Below the pieces are notes generated by a model that saw only the letters and a list, made by a program, of their open reading frames with translations, was not told the DNA's origin and did not search any database. A stretch of DNA of 16,364 nt, taken from the NCBI GenBank assembly GCA_027488715.1, contig JAIYBD010000174.1, forward strand, positions 1 through 16,364. The letters are read 5' to 3'. Within the stretch, counting starts at the first letter, position 1; every line of letters begins with the position of its first letter. Both the position numbers and the translations under genes were made by a program. Source of the DNA: Bacteroidota bacterium (GTDB lineage Bacteria; Bacteroidota; Bacteroidia; UBA7662; CANHCV01). Positions 1 through 7,434 of this stretch are shown in pieces.

Positions 1-783
1 AATGTTGGTGGAAAAGGTGTAGGTGGTGGTTGCTCCTGCCGCCAAATTACCGGTACAAGGGGCCGTAACGGGCGTATTGTTGTTCAATTGGTAGCCCAAC
101 GAAGCCGAAGTAATGGCTGTGGTTCCTTGGTTCGAAAGGGTAATGGTAACTGGGCGGGTACTACCTGCAACAAAAGGAGCCGATGGGCTTACCAATGATG
201 CAACACCCAAATCGGTGCCTTGACCCGAATGGTAAGCGATACCTCCAGTAAAACAACGGGGAGAATTGAACGGTTGAGGAAGGCCGCCACCGTATCCGGT
301 TTGTGGCCCCGAGGTAATTTTTACATCGTTGTTTACGAAGGTGTCGGGGAAAGCAGCCGTGTGCGTGGTGTAGATCATGGTAGAATTCTGGACATTTCCA
401 ACAAAAAAACCGTACTCTTGACCGGCATTAATTCGGAAGTTTGCCCCAGTTAAATCAAGCCCAGAAACCGATCTGATTGCTAAACCCGTGTTGGTAATGG
501 AGGCCGTGTAGGTTCCCATCAGGGTCCAACCGGTGGTGGTTGAAATGTTGGGTTGCCCAGAAATGGGCGTTGAGTTGTACCACACTTCCACTTGATCGGT
601 TCCGGTTACTCCAGAAAGACCAACATAAATGGTGTCCAAAATAATGGGCCGATTAGCTTTTAAATTGAAAGTAACTCCTGCGGAGCCATTATTCCCCGTC
701 AGGGGTGGAAAGGTGAATAGGGATTGAGAAAATCCTTGGAGAACTCCCAACCCTAAAAGCAAAAGGAAAAAAAGTTTTTTCAT
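1..783 (-). CDS. Secreted surface protein, N-terminal part (runs off the left edge)
   Basis: The reading frame is open from an ATG at 783 down to base 1, giving 261 visible residues; the 3' end lies outside the window. It begins with a clear Sec signal peptide: MKK, a Leu/Phe-rich core (residues 4-16), then GFSQS with likely cleavage near residues 20-21. The mature part is rich in Thr, Ser, Gly and Asn and looks like beta-sandwich modules. Residues 210-261 (STRPVTITLSNQGTTAITSA and onward) resemble a CARDB-type cell-adhesion repeat. Bacteroidota proteins of this design usually end in a type IX secretion sorting domain, but that end is not visible, so secretion by that route is inferred. The gene is divergent from the glycan operon, with 61 bp between the two start codons. 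The exact function is not recognisable. Confidence 0.85.
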   Translation of the reverse strand, partial: MKKLFFLLLLGLGVLQGFSQSLFTFPPLTGNNGSAGVTFNLKANRPIILDTIYVGLSGVTGTDQVEVWYNSTPISGQPNISTTTGWTLMGTYTASITNTGLAIRSVSGLDLTGANFRINAGQEYGFFVGNVQNSTMIYTTHTAAFPDTFVNNDVKITSGPQTGYGGGLPQPFNSPRCFTGGIAYHSGQGTDLGVASLVSPSAPFVAGSTRPVTITLSNQGTTAITSASLGYQLNNNTPVTAPCTGNLAAGATTTYTFSTNI

Positions 784-844
784 GGGTGTAATTTTTCGGT
801 AAGATAGGAAATTTTGAAAAAGATTTCACATCTTTGTCAGTAAT
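784..844. promoter_or_regulatory. Divergent intergenic region with promoters for both sides
   Basis: This 61-bp A/T-rich spacer separates the start codons of two divergent genes, so it should hold promoters for both. On the plus strand, CATCTTTG at 829-836 matches the Bacteroidota -7 element TAnnTTTG at five of six defined bases. On the minus strand only a weak TATCTTAC (799-806) is seen. I could not find a convincing -33 TTG at the usual spacing for either. The regulatory role follows from position and the box calls are tentative. Confidence 0.45.
829..836 (+). promoter_or_regulatory. Candidate Bacteroidota -7 promoter element of the glycan operon
   Basis: CATCTTTG differs from TAnnTTTG only at the first base and ends eight bases before the ATG at 845. 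Transcription starting a few bases downstream would give a leaderless or nearly leaderless mRNA. No good -33 box is visible, so this is a weak call. Confidence 0.3.
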
Positions 845-2059
845 ATGAAGATTCCCTTTTCTCCCCCTTTCATCAATGAGGTCGTTATCGAGGAAGTTCT
901 CGATTCCTTACGGAGTGGTTGGATAACCACTGGCCCGAAAGTGGGGAAGTTGGAAAGTTTTATGGCGGAATGGGTTGGTGTGGAGAAGGCGTTATGCGTT
1001 AATTCGGCAAGCGCGGGAATGCAATTGATGCTGGAATGGTTTGGCGTTGGTAAAGGAGATGAGGTGATTATTCCGGCGTATACCTACGCTTCCACTGCCA
1101 CGTCGGTTCTTCATTGCGGAGCAACTCCAGTTATGGTTGATGCCCATCCCACCTCGTTCGAGTTATCCATAAAAAATGTTGAACAAGCCATTACCGAACG
1201 AACAAAAGTTATAATACCGGTAGATATCGGCGGATGGCCTTGTGATTACGACGCACTTTTTTCACTCATTCAGCGGGAAGAAATTCGTTCAAAATTTTCG
1301 CCAAATCACCATCATCAAACCCAGTTAGGTAGGATTTTAGTGATGGCTGATGCTGCTCATTCTATTGGCTCTTACTACAAGGGTAGAAAATCAGGAGCCA
1401 TTGCCGACCTTACCGTGGTTTCTTTGCATGCGGTTAAAAATGTAACTTCTGCCGAAGGTGGAGTGCTCTTTTTTAACCTTCCCACCCCACGTAACAACGA
1501 AGATGCTTACCGTTCCAATAAAATCATTACTCAAAATGGGCATTCAAAAAATGTTCATGAAAGAGCGTTAAAGGACGGTTGGCGATACGATATCATTGCC
1601 CTTGGAAAGAAAATTAACATGACCGATTTGGGTGCTGCCATTGCCATGGCACAAATGGGGCAAGTAGAAGCCATGCACCAAAGGAGGATTGAAATTTTCA
1701 ATCAATACCTAAAGGGTTTTCAAAATACTCCTCATTTGATTCTTCCTTCCATTTCCGACCAAGATCGTCGGGGTAATGGCCATTTGTTTATGATTCAATT
1801 GAAAGGTTGTTCCGTCGATCAACGCGATGAGGTTATTTCATTAGTGAAAGACATGGAAATTGCCTTGAACGTTCATTTTGTTTCCTTGCCTCAATTCACG
1901 TATTTTCAGTCGCTTGGTTACCTGCCCGAAAATTTTCCAGTTGCGGTTCAACTTTCTAATTCAGAAATTTCTTTGCCCATTTATCCGCAACTGACCGATG
2001 ATCAAGTTCAGTCTGTCATTGAAGCTGTAAAATCTGCGATTTCCCAAGTATGTATCTGA
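845..2059 (+). CDS. DegT/DnrJ/EryC1/StrS-family PLP-dependent nucleotide-sugar aminotransferase
   Basis: The 404-residue protein is full length for the family that transfers an amino group, usually from glutamate, to a keto-sugar nucleotide in the cytoplasm. Diagnostic features are RSGWITTGP (23-31), the phosphate-site region around N53-A57, IIPAYTYASTATS (75-87), the cofactor-binding Asp in ADAAHS (D169) and the Schiff-base lysine in HAVKN (K198) followed by TSAEGG. The insert around residues 140-163 before LGRILVMADAAHS is typical of a roughly 400-residue subgroup common in Bacteroidota surface-polysaccharide loci. The downstream WbpD-like acetyltransferase suggests a WbpE/PorR-like role making a 3-amino sugar, but the matching dehydrogenases are not in the window, so the substrate is uncertain. 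It is the first gene of the plus-strand run and overlaps the next by 10 bp. Confidence 0.9.
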   Translation: MKIPFSPPFINEVVIEEVLDSLRSGWITTGPKVGKLESFMAEWVGVEKALCVNSASAGMQLMLEWFGVGKGDEVIIPAYTYASTATSVLHCGATPVMVDAHPTSFELSIKNVEQAITERTKVIIPVDIGGWPCDYDALFSLIQREEIRSKFSPNHHHQTQLGRILVMADAAHSIGSYYKGRKSGAIADLTVVSLHAVKNVTSAEGGVLFFNLPTPRNNEDAYRSNKIITQNGHSKNVHERALKDGWRYDIIALGKKINMTDLGAAIAMAQMGQVEAMHQRRIEIFNQYLKGFQNTPHLILPSISDQDRRGNGHLFMIQLKGCSVDQRDEVISLVKDMEIALNVHFVSLPQFTYFQSLGYLPENFPVAVQLSNSEISLPIYPQLTDDQVQSVIEAVKSAISQVCI

Positions 2060-2652
2060 TTTCCAAAAGGATATTTGATCTTTTTTTCTCCGGTATTTTT
2101 TCCATCGTTTTTTTTCCAATTATTTTTCTTTTCGGGCTTTGGGTGGTCTTGGATTCCCCTGGACCCATGTTCATCTTTCAAGAGCGAATGGGCAAAAATC
2201 AAAAGCCCTTTAAACTCATCAAAATCAGATCCATGAAGGTAAATAGTGCTCAATCGGGGTTACTTACCATTGGGAATCATGACCAGCGGATTACCAAAAT
2301 AGGATACTTTTTGCGGAAGTATAAATTGGATGAATTGCCGCAACTTTGGAATGTTTTTGTTGGCCAAATGAGCATCGTTGGTCCTCGTCCAGAGGTGAAA
2401 AAGTACGTTGATTTATATACCGAAGATCAGAAAAAGGTGTTTAGCTTTCGTCCAGGAATTACCGATGTTTCCAGTATTTTTTACAGCAAAGAAAGCGAAA
2501 TTTTGGCTCAGCAAGCCGATCCGGAAACGCACTATAAAGAGGTTATTCTGCCTCATAAGCTTCAACTTAGCCTGAATTATTTGTCGAAAGCAAACTTTTG
2601 GACAGATTTGGGCATCATCATAAAAACCCTTCAACTTTTTTACAAGAGATGA
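2050..2652 (+). CDS. Sugar transferase (small monotopic phosphoglycosyl transferase)
   Basis: This 200-residue membrane enzyme belongs to the bacterial sugar transferase family, which moves a sugar-1-phosphate from a nucleotide sugar to undecaprenyl phosphate and so starts a glycan. The N-terminal SKRIFDLFFSG and a hydrophobic re-entrant helix (about 12-34) are followed by FIFQERMGKNQKPFKLIKIR and the catalytic Asp-Glu dyad in LDELPQL (D94, E95). SIVGPRPEV (108-116) is the usual substrate motif. The C-terminal half, RPGITDVSS (134-142) and DPETHYKEVILPHK (157-170), differs from the GWxQ type seen in PglC and in the second transferase of this cluster, which argues for a different sugar. It starts inside the last codons of the aminotransferase gene (10-bp overlap) and ends in an ATGA overlap with the acetyltransferase. 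Confidence 0.92.
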   Translation: MYLISKRIFDLFFSGIFSIVFFPIIFLFGLWVVLDSPGPMFIFQERMGKNQKPFKLIKIRSMKVNSAQSGLLTIGNHDQRITKIGYFLRKYKLDELPQLWNVFVGQMSIVGPRPEVKKYVDLYTEDQKKVFSFRPGITDVSSIFYSKESEILAQQADPETHYKEVILPHKLQLSLNYLSKANFWTDLGIIIKTLQLFYKR

Positions 2653-3227
2653 TCCATCCTACCTGTTTTATACATTCTTCTTCCTTTGCCGATGAGGGAT
2701 GTTCCATTGGTGCAGATTCAAAAATTTGGCACTTTTCTCACATCATGTCCCATGTTGAAATTGGAGAACGATGCAACATTGGTCAGAATGTTTTTATTGC
2801 TTCTGGGGTAAAAGTGGGGAATGGCGTTAAAATTCAGAACAACGTTTCCTTGTACACCGGGGTGATTTGCGAAGACGATGTTTTTCTGGGGCCATCCATG
2901 GTGTTTACCAATGTGATGAACCCAAGGGCTTTTGTTGAGCGAAAAACGGAATACCGTCCAACCGTATTAAAAAAGGGTGCCAGCATCGGCGCCAACGCAA
3001 CGTTGGTTTGTGGAAATGAGATTGGCGCCTATGCCTTTGTTGCTGCCGGTGCCGTTGTTACTCAACCCGTCCCCGATTATTGCATGGTGGCTGGAGTGCC
3101 AGCAAAACCCATCGGTTGGATGAGCCGAATGGGTCATAAATTACAGTTCAACGAACATGGAGAAGCAACCTGTCCAGAATCTGGAGAAATTTATGTGTTG
3201 AAAAATCAACAAGTCACACGTAAATGA
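2649..3227 (+). CDS. WbpD/WlbB-like hexapeptide-repeat sugar N-acetyltransferase
   Basis: A 192-residue left-handed beta-helix acyltransferase. The series KIWHFSHIM (25-33), IGERCNIGQNVFIASGVKVG (38-57), VKIQNNVSLY (60-69), GPSMVFTNVMNPR (81-93), YRPTVLKKGASIGANATLVC (102-121) and PDYCMVAGVPAKPIGWMS (142-159) closely follows the WbpD/WlbB family. That family acetylates the 3-amino group of UDP-2-acetamido-3-amino-2,3-dideoxy-glucuronate with acetyl-CoA, the step after a WbpE-type aminotransferase. I chose the ATG at 2649 because it forms an ATGA overlap with the previous stop and starts the conserved MIHPTCFIH region; an in-frame ATG at 2598 would add 17 non-family residues inside the upstream gene. 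The actual substrate here is inferred; a Qui3N- or Fuc3N-type sugar is the main alternative. Confidence 0.9.
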   Translation: MIHPTCFIHSSSFADEGCSIGADSKIWHFSHIMSHVEIGERCNIGQNVFIASGVKVGNGVKIQNNVSLYTGVICEDDVFLGPSMVFTNVMNPRAFVERKTEYRPTVLKKGASIGANATLVCGNEIGAYAFVAAGAVVTQPVPDYCMVAGVPAKPIGWMSRMGHKLQFNEHGEATCPESGEIYVLKNQQVTRK

Positions 3228-3772
3228 TTGTGAAGCGAATCATTGATCTCTTCCTTTTTTTTATAGCTTTTTTCATCGCCCTTCTTCCGGGCTTGGTTTT
3301 GTTGGTTCTTTCCAAATGGCATTTCGGACGTTCCTTTTACCTTCAAGAGCGCATCGGAAAACAGGGGAAACCCTTTGTTATTTATAAATTTACCACCTTA
3401 GGCCCCAACCATCAATTGTCGCCCTTTTGGGCCAAAATCCGAAATTGGGGCCTCGATGAAATTCCCCAATTATTTAACGTTCTTCAAGGGACCATGAGCT
3501 GGATCGGACCGCGACCTCTTCTTCCCGAATATATGGGGTTTTATTCTGATCGACAAAATTCTCGGCATCAAGTTCTCCCCGGAATTTTCGGTTGGTCCCA
3601 ATACCATCAAATTACCAAGGTTCTCACTTGGGAGGAACGCTTGGAGTTAGATGCCCAATACGTGGAAAAAAAATCGATTTTGTTCGACTTTCAAATTTTT
3701 ATTTTGTCCATCTTCGCTTTACTTACCCAAGGTCGAAAGAATGCCTCTGATTTCGAACGGTTTAGTTCGTAA
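3224..3772 (+). CDS. Second sugar transferase, PglC-like phosphoglycosyl transferase
   Basis: This 182-residue small PGT has an N-terminal hydrophobic helix (about 5-30), YLQERIGKQGKPFVIYKF (39-56), the Asp-Glu dyad in LDEIPQL (D78, E79), SWIGPRPLLPEYMGFY (92-107) and a GWSQ segment (123-126). This layout is the PglC/WcaJ-domain type. It is compact: the stretch between the KF strand and the LDE motif is about a dozen residues shorter than in the first transferase. It directly precedes PglD-, PglE- and PglF-like genes, so UDP-N,N'-diacetylbacillosamine is the obvious candidate donor and undecaprenyl phosphate the acceptor. It starts in an ATGA overlap with the acetyltransferase gene. The substrate is inferred from context and the enzyme class is secure. 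Confidence 0.9.
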   Translation: MIVKRIIDLFLFFIAFFIALLPGLVLLVLSKWHFGRSFYLQERIGKQGKPFVIYKFTTLGPNHQLSPFWAKIRNWGLDEIPQLFNVLQGTMSWIGPRPLLPEYMGFYSDRQNSRHQVLPGIFGWSQYHQITKVLTWEERLELDAQYVEKKSILFDFQIFILSIFALLTQGRKNASDFERFSS

Positions 3773-3812
3773 ATTCTTTCAAATTCAGGTTTTAAATCTC
3801 CAAGATTTTTTT

Positions 3813-3820
3813 TACCTTTA
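3813..3820 (+). promoter_or_regulatory. Candidate -7 element upstream of the PglD-like gene
   Basis: TACCTTTA matches TAnnTTTG except for the last base and lies in the only gap (51 bp, 3773-3823) inside the glycan block, three bases before the ATG at 3824. An internal promoter here would start the bacillosamine genes separately. There is no clear -33 box. Confidence 0.27.
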
Positions 3821-3823
3821 AAC

Positions 3824-4405
3824 ATGCAAAATCTTCATCCCATCATCATTTATGGCGCTGGCGGACACGGGCACGTTATTGCTGAGTCGTTGATTTTGCA
3901 AAATATTCGAAATATTATTTTTTGGGATCAAAAATTAACGGAAAATCGATTGGGCTTTCCAACCTTTCAGCCTTTTACCGGACCTTCCGGACGGATTGTT
4001 TTGGGTGTTGGAAATATAGGAACCCGGGAGCAATTGCTTTCTTCCTTATCCATCGATTATCCCCCTCTTGATTTTCCCCTCATTCACCCCAATGCATTCG
4101 TTTCTCCATCCGCCCATTTGGAAGAAGCTACTTGGGTTGGACCAATGGCACTGGTTCACGCCTACGCGAAAATTGGATCACATTGCATCATCAATTCGGG
4201 AGCAAAAGTTGATCACGAAGTTATCCTTGGTCATAATGTTCACATTGCTCCTGGAGCAACCTTGTGCGGAAGCGTGAACGTTGGAAATCATACCTTTATT
4301 GGTGCAAATGCGGTGGTTCCACCTGGAATTTCCATCGGAAACCATGTTTTTGTTCGGGCTGGAAGCATCGTAAAAGAGAATATTCCTGATGGAGGGAGAA
4401 TATGA
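3824..4405 (+). CDS. pglD: PglD/NeuD-family nucleotide-amino-sugar acetyltransferase
   Basis: The 193-residue protein has the two-part NeuD/PglD architecture. An N-terminal Rossmann-like domain starts IIIYGAGGHGHVIAES (7-22) and binds the UDP-sugar. A C-terminal left-handed beta-helix runs from about residue 88. NSGAKVDHEVILG (124-136) carries the catalytic-base histidine (H131), followed by GHNVHIAPGATLCGSV and IGANAVVPPG. PglD acetylates the 4-amino group of UDP-2-acetamido-4-amino-2,4,6-trideoxyglucose using acetyl-CoA, giving UDP-N,N'-diacetylbacillosamine. The neighbouring PglE- and PglF-like genes support this over a sialic-acid O-acetylation role, as no sialic-acid synthase genes are present. 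It ends in an ATGA overlap with the aminotransferase gene. Confidence 0.87.
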   Translation: MQNLHPIIIYGAGGHGHVIAESLILQNIRNIIFWDQKLTENRLGFPTFQPFTGPSGRIVLGVGNIGTREQLLSSLSIDYPPLDFPLIHPNAFVSPSAHLEEATWVGPMALVHAYAKIGSHCIINSGAKVDHEVILGHNVHIAPGATLCGSVNVGNHTFIGANAVVPPGISIGNHVFVRAGSIVKENIPDGGRI

Positions 4406-5514
4406 GTATTTTTCTTTCGTCTCCCGACCTAAAGCCCATCGATTACAAAGGATTGGAAAGATTATTTCTGCCTCATCAAGAACAATTTGTTAATCAGCCA
4501 GCCCTTCAATTGGAAGGGCTATTGGATGCTCATTATTCTTCCAAATCCTTGGTCCTTCAATCAGGTACCGTAGCTTTTCAACTCCTGGCCCATTGGTTTA
4601 AATTTGAAGTCGTATTCTGCCAAAACCTAACATTCATCGCTTCCATAGCTCCCTTTGTCGAAAAAGGTGCAAAACCCGTTTTTTTAGGATCCGGAACCGA
4701 CTGGAACATCGATGAAATTTTTTGGGAAGATGTTGATCGAGCCATGCAAAAAATAAAGGGAAATGCAGCGATTGTGATCACCCACCTGTATGGTAATCCA
4801 GCCAAAGCGGTCCTGTCTTGGCAAATATTGAAAGAAAAATATAGCGACCGCTTGATTCTCATTGAAGATGCAGCAGAAGCCGTGGGCAGCACATTGAAAG
4901 AAAAACCCGTTGGCACATTTGGAGATTTCGGTGTTTTGAGCTTCAATCGAAACAAAATCATTACCACCTCGGGAGGAGGAGCCCTTTTGCTCAACGGAGA
5001 ACACGGAAAACGGTATCATCACGGATTTTATTTGGCTACCCAAGCTAGGGCGCAAAAACCGTGTTACCATCACGAAGAATTGGGTTTCAACTGGAGAATG
5101 GGCGATTTAAATGCGCAGTTGGGAATTACTCAATGGGCACAATTAAACGATAAAATCAAGTCGAGAAGAGCAAATTTTTCCCTTTACTCACAGGAATTGG
5201 GGTCGATGGTTTTTTTTCAACCGGAAATGGATGATGCTCAATCCAATCGATGGCTAACCGTTATCACCCAACCCCAACTCCTACCAGAGAAAGCCATTGA
5301 GTTATTGCTGAAAGAGGGCATAGAAACACGTATGGTTTGGAAACCCATGCACCTACAGCCCGTGTTTCGTGGAGCAGAGCTCATCAGTCGTGGTTTGGAA
5401 TCCCATTTTTTTAATACAGGTCTTTGTTTGCCATCGGGAAGTAACCTCAAAGAAGAAGATGTTTTTTACACCATTCAGGCATTAAAAAATGCGGGATTAA
5501 CAATATTTTCGTAA
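4402..5514 (+). CDS. pglE: PglE-like UDP-4-keto-sugar aminotransferase (DegT family)
   Basis: A 370-residue PLP enzyme. Visible features are the phosphate-site segment LQSGTVAFQL (52-61), the cofactor-binding Asp in EDAAEAVGS (D156) and the Schiff-base lysine in FNRNKIITTSGGG (K185). The NKIITTSGGG signature is the one found in PglE and its relatives, which convert UDP-4-keto-6-deoxy-GlcNAc to the 4-amino sugar with glutamate as amino donor. It is clearly different from the HAVKN-type aminotransferase at 845-2059. FNWRMGDLNAQLG (about 229-241) is the conserved active-site loop of the family. It begins in an ATGA overlap with the PglD-like gene and stops nine bases before the dehydratase start. 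The pathway role is well supported by the neighbours. Confidence 0.88.
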   Translation: MSIFLSSPDLKPIDYKGLERLFLPHQEQFVNQPALQLEGLLDAHYSSKSLVLQSGTVAFQLLAHWFKFEVVFCQNLTFIASIAPFVEKGAKPVFLGSGTDWNIDEIFWEDVDRAMQKIKGNAAIVITHLYGNPAKAVLSWQILKEKYSDRLILIEDAAEAVGSTLKEKPVGTFGDFGVLSFNRNKIITTSGGGALLLNGEHGKRYHHGFYLATQARAQKPCYHHEELGFNWRMGDLNAQLGITQWAQLNDKIKSRRANFSLYSQELGSMVFFQPEMDDAQSNRWLTVITQPQLLPEKAIELLLKEGIETRMVWKPMHLQPVFRGAELISRGLESHFFNTGLCLPSGSNLKEEDVFYTIQALKNAGLTIFS

Positions 5515-5519
5515 GTTTG
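5512..5519 (+). promoter_or_regulatory. Candidate -7 element overlapping a stop codon
   Basis: TAAGTTTG matches all defined bases of TAnnTTTG. Its first three bases are the stop codon of the PglE-like gene, and it ends four bases before the dehydratase ATG at 5524. No TTG is found about 19 bases upstream, so it may be chance. Confidence 0.25.
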
Positions 5520-5523
5520 AACC

Positions 5524-7434
5524 ATGATTGAATCCTTCATCTTACAATATACCAACAAGTTTGTATCTCGGTGGATTGTACTGCTGATCGATCTTTTCCT
5601 TATTTCTTTTTCTTTCTTGTTTGCCAATCTCATCTTCAATACCTCCGATGTTATTTGGTTCAGTTGGGTAACATTCTTCACACAACTTCCAATTATTTTA
5701 TCCATTTACGCCCTTTCATTTTTCTACTTTCAATCTTTTTCTGGCGTTATTCGGCACACCAGTGTTCAAGATGCCATTAAAATTTTCAATGCTATTCTGG
5801 TAGCCTCATCCCTATTGTTTATTGAAACGGTTGTGATTCAACGGTTTGACCAAGGAAGCGTATTGAATTTTAGGCTTAGGGTTTTAACCATACACTTTTT
5901 CTTCTCGTTGTTTTTACTCATTTTCAGTCGTTTGCTCATCAAAGCCGGATTTAGTTACATCTACAATTTAAAAAACAAGGTAAAACCCATCAAGGTAATC
6001 ATTTTTGGTGCCGGTCAGTCTGGACTTCAAACCTTTGCTTCGCTCAAGCAAAACAACAGTTTGGGATACAAAGTGGTTGGGTTTTTCGATGATAACACCA
6101 ATAAAGTGAACAAAACGCTGGAGGGCATTATGGTGTATCATTCCAATGAATTATCGCCCGACCTTCTTCAAAAGCTTGATGCTGAAGTGGCCATCATTGC
6201 AGTACAAAAAATTTCGAGCTCCAAAAAAAGTGCATTAATTGATCAGTTCCTTTCGGCTAATTTGGAGGTGAAGGTTGTTCCTCCTGCCGACAAATGGTTG
6301 GATGGCAACATCGATTTGAAGCAAATTAAAAATGTTCGTATTGAAGATTTATTAGAACGCGATCCAATTTCCTTGGATTCAGAGCACGTAAAAAGGGAAC
6401 TTCTGGGGAAAACCATCTTCATTACCGGTGCTGCGGGGTCTATTGGAAGCGAAATTTGCCGACAAGTGATTCAATACCATCCTCGGTTCATCATTGCCTT
6501 CGACCAAGCTGAATCGGCTTTATACGATTTGGAATTCGAATTGAATCGAAAAGGGTATCAAGGGAAATTCAAAGCCATCATTGGGGATGTCAACAAAACG
6601 TCTCGCATTCGTTTCTTGTTTGAAAAATACCGACCTGAAGTGGTTTTTCATGCCGCTGCGTACAAACACGTTCCCCTCATGGAAGGAAATCCTTTCGAAG
6701 CCATTTGGGTTAACGTAATGGGAACCAAACAAATTGCCGATTTCGCTGTGGAATTCAAATGCGAGAAATTCGTGATGGTTTCTACCGACAAGGCGGTTAA
6801 TCCCACCAATGTTATGGGGGCAACCAAGCGTTTGGCCGAAATGTACACCCAAGGCCTCAACGCTCAACAGCCCCATTGTCGATTTGTAACCACGCGCTTT
6901 GGAAATGTGTTGGGATCCAATGGCTCTGTTATTCCAGTATTTAAAAAGCAGATCGAAAACGGGGGACCGGTAACCGTTACTCATGAGGAGATTACCCGCT
7001 ATTTCATGACCATTCCCGAGGCGTGTGAATTGGTTTTGGAAGCAGGTGCCATGGGCCGAGGCGGTGAAATCTATGTGTTCGATATGGGCCAAAGTGTTAA
7101 AATCATCGATCTTGCGCGAAAAATGATCAAGCTTTCCGGCCTTCGACTTGGGGTAGATATCGAAATTCAAGTCACGGGTTTGCGCCCAGGAGAAAAACTC
7201 TACGAAGAGCTCCTTTCCAACGAAGAGAATACCATCAAAACGCATCATCCTAAAATCATGGTAGCCAAGGTTCAAGATGTAAATTTTGATGAAATCCAAG
7301 GTGGAATCAACTACATTACTGAAATTCATAAGGAAGCCACTGATTTAGAATTGGTAAAAACGCTAAAAATGTTAGTTCCGGAATTTATTTCCAACAATTC
7401 GATTTACGAAAAACTCGATTCACAAGGTTCATGA
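5524..7434 (+). CDS. pglF: PglF/WbpM/CapD-type membrane-bound UDP-GlcNAc 4,6-dehydratase
   Basis: At 636 residues it has the full large-form layout. Four N-terminal membrane helices (about 16-38, 45-68, 88-106, 119-140) are followed by a CoA-binding-like Rossmann domain with FGAGQSG (161-167), then the catalytic extended-SDR domain from about 294. NAD binding is shown by TGAAGSIGSE (301-310, GxxGxxG). The usual YxxxK tyrosine is replaced by methionine in NVMGATK (M431, K435), as in PglF and WbpM inverting and retaining dehydratases. HAAAYKHVPLME (376-387) and RFGNVLGSNGSVIPVF (458-473) are family motifs. It should convert UDP-GlcNAc to the UDP-4-keto-6-deoxy sugar that feeds the PglE-like enzyme at the inner membrane. 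WbpM-type entry into other 6-deoxy amino sugars is also possible. It ends in an ATGA overlap with the GDP-mannose gene. Confidence 0.92.
   Translation: MIESFILQYTNKFVSRWIVLLIDLFLISFSFLFANLIFNTSDVIWFSWVTFFTQLPIILSIYALSFFYFQSFSGVIRHTSVQDAIKIFNAILVASSLLFIETVVIQRFDQGSVLNFRLRVLTIHFFFSLFLLIFSRLLIKAGFSYIYNLKNKVKPIKVIIFGAGQSGLQTFASLKQNNSLGYKVVGFFDDNTNKVNKTLEGIMVYHSNELSPDLLQKLDAEVAIIAVQKISSSKKSALIDQFLSANLEVKVVPPADKWLDGNIDLKQIKNVRIEDLLERDPISLDSEHVKRELLGKTIFITGAAGSIGSEICRQVIQYHPRFIIAFDQAESALYDLEFELNRKGYQGKFKAIIGDVNKTSRIRFLFEKYRPEVVFHAAAYKHVPLMEGNPFEAIWVNVMGTKQIADFAVEFKCEKFVMVSTDKAVNPTNVMGATKRLAEMYTQGLNAQQPHCRFVTTRFGNVLGSNGSVIPVFKKQIENGGPVTVTHEEITRYFMTIPEACELVLEAGAMGRGGEIYVFDMGQSVKIIDLARKMIKLSGLRLGVDIEIQVTGLRPGEKLYEELLSNEENTIKTHHPKIMVAKVQDVNFDEIQGGINYITEIHKEATDLELVKTLKMLVPEFISNNSIYEKLDSQGS

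Noticed and set aside
220..453. 77-codon plus-strand open frame
   Set aside because: It is antisense to the secreted protein at 1-783, which has a signal peptide and a continuous frame; no start signal or motif supports it.
3665..3675. Run of A bases in the second sugar transferase as a frameshift site
   Set aside because: The frame stays open and the C terminus still reads like the family, so there is no sign of a disruption.
6520..7329. 269-codon open frame on the minus strand
   Set aside because: It is antisense to the PglF-like dehydratase, whose frame carries all family motifs; the antisense product has no recognisable motif and unusual composition.
845..7434. Sialic, legionaminic or pseudaminic acid pathway
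   Set aside because: There is no NeuB/PseI-type synthase, hydrolysing epimerase or CMP-transferase; the NeuD-like protein fits PglD better in this context.
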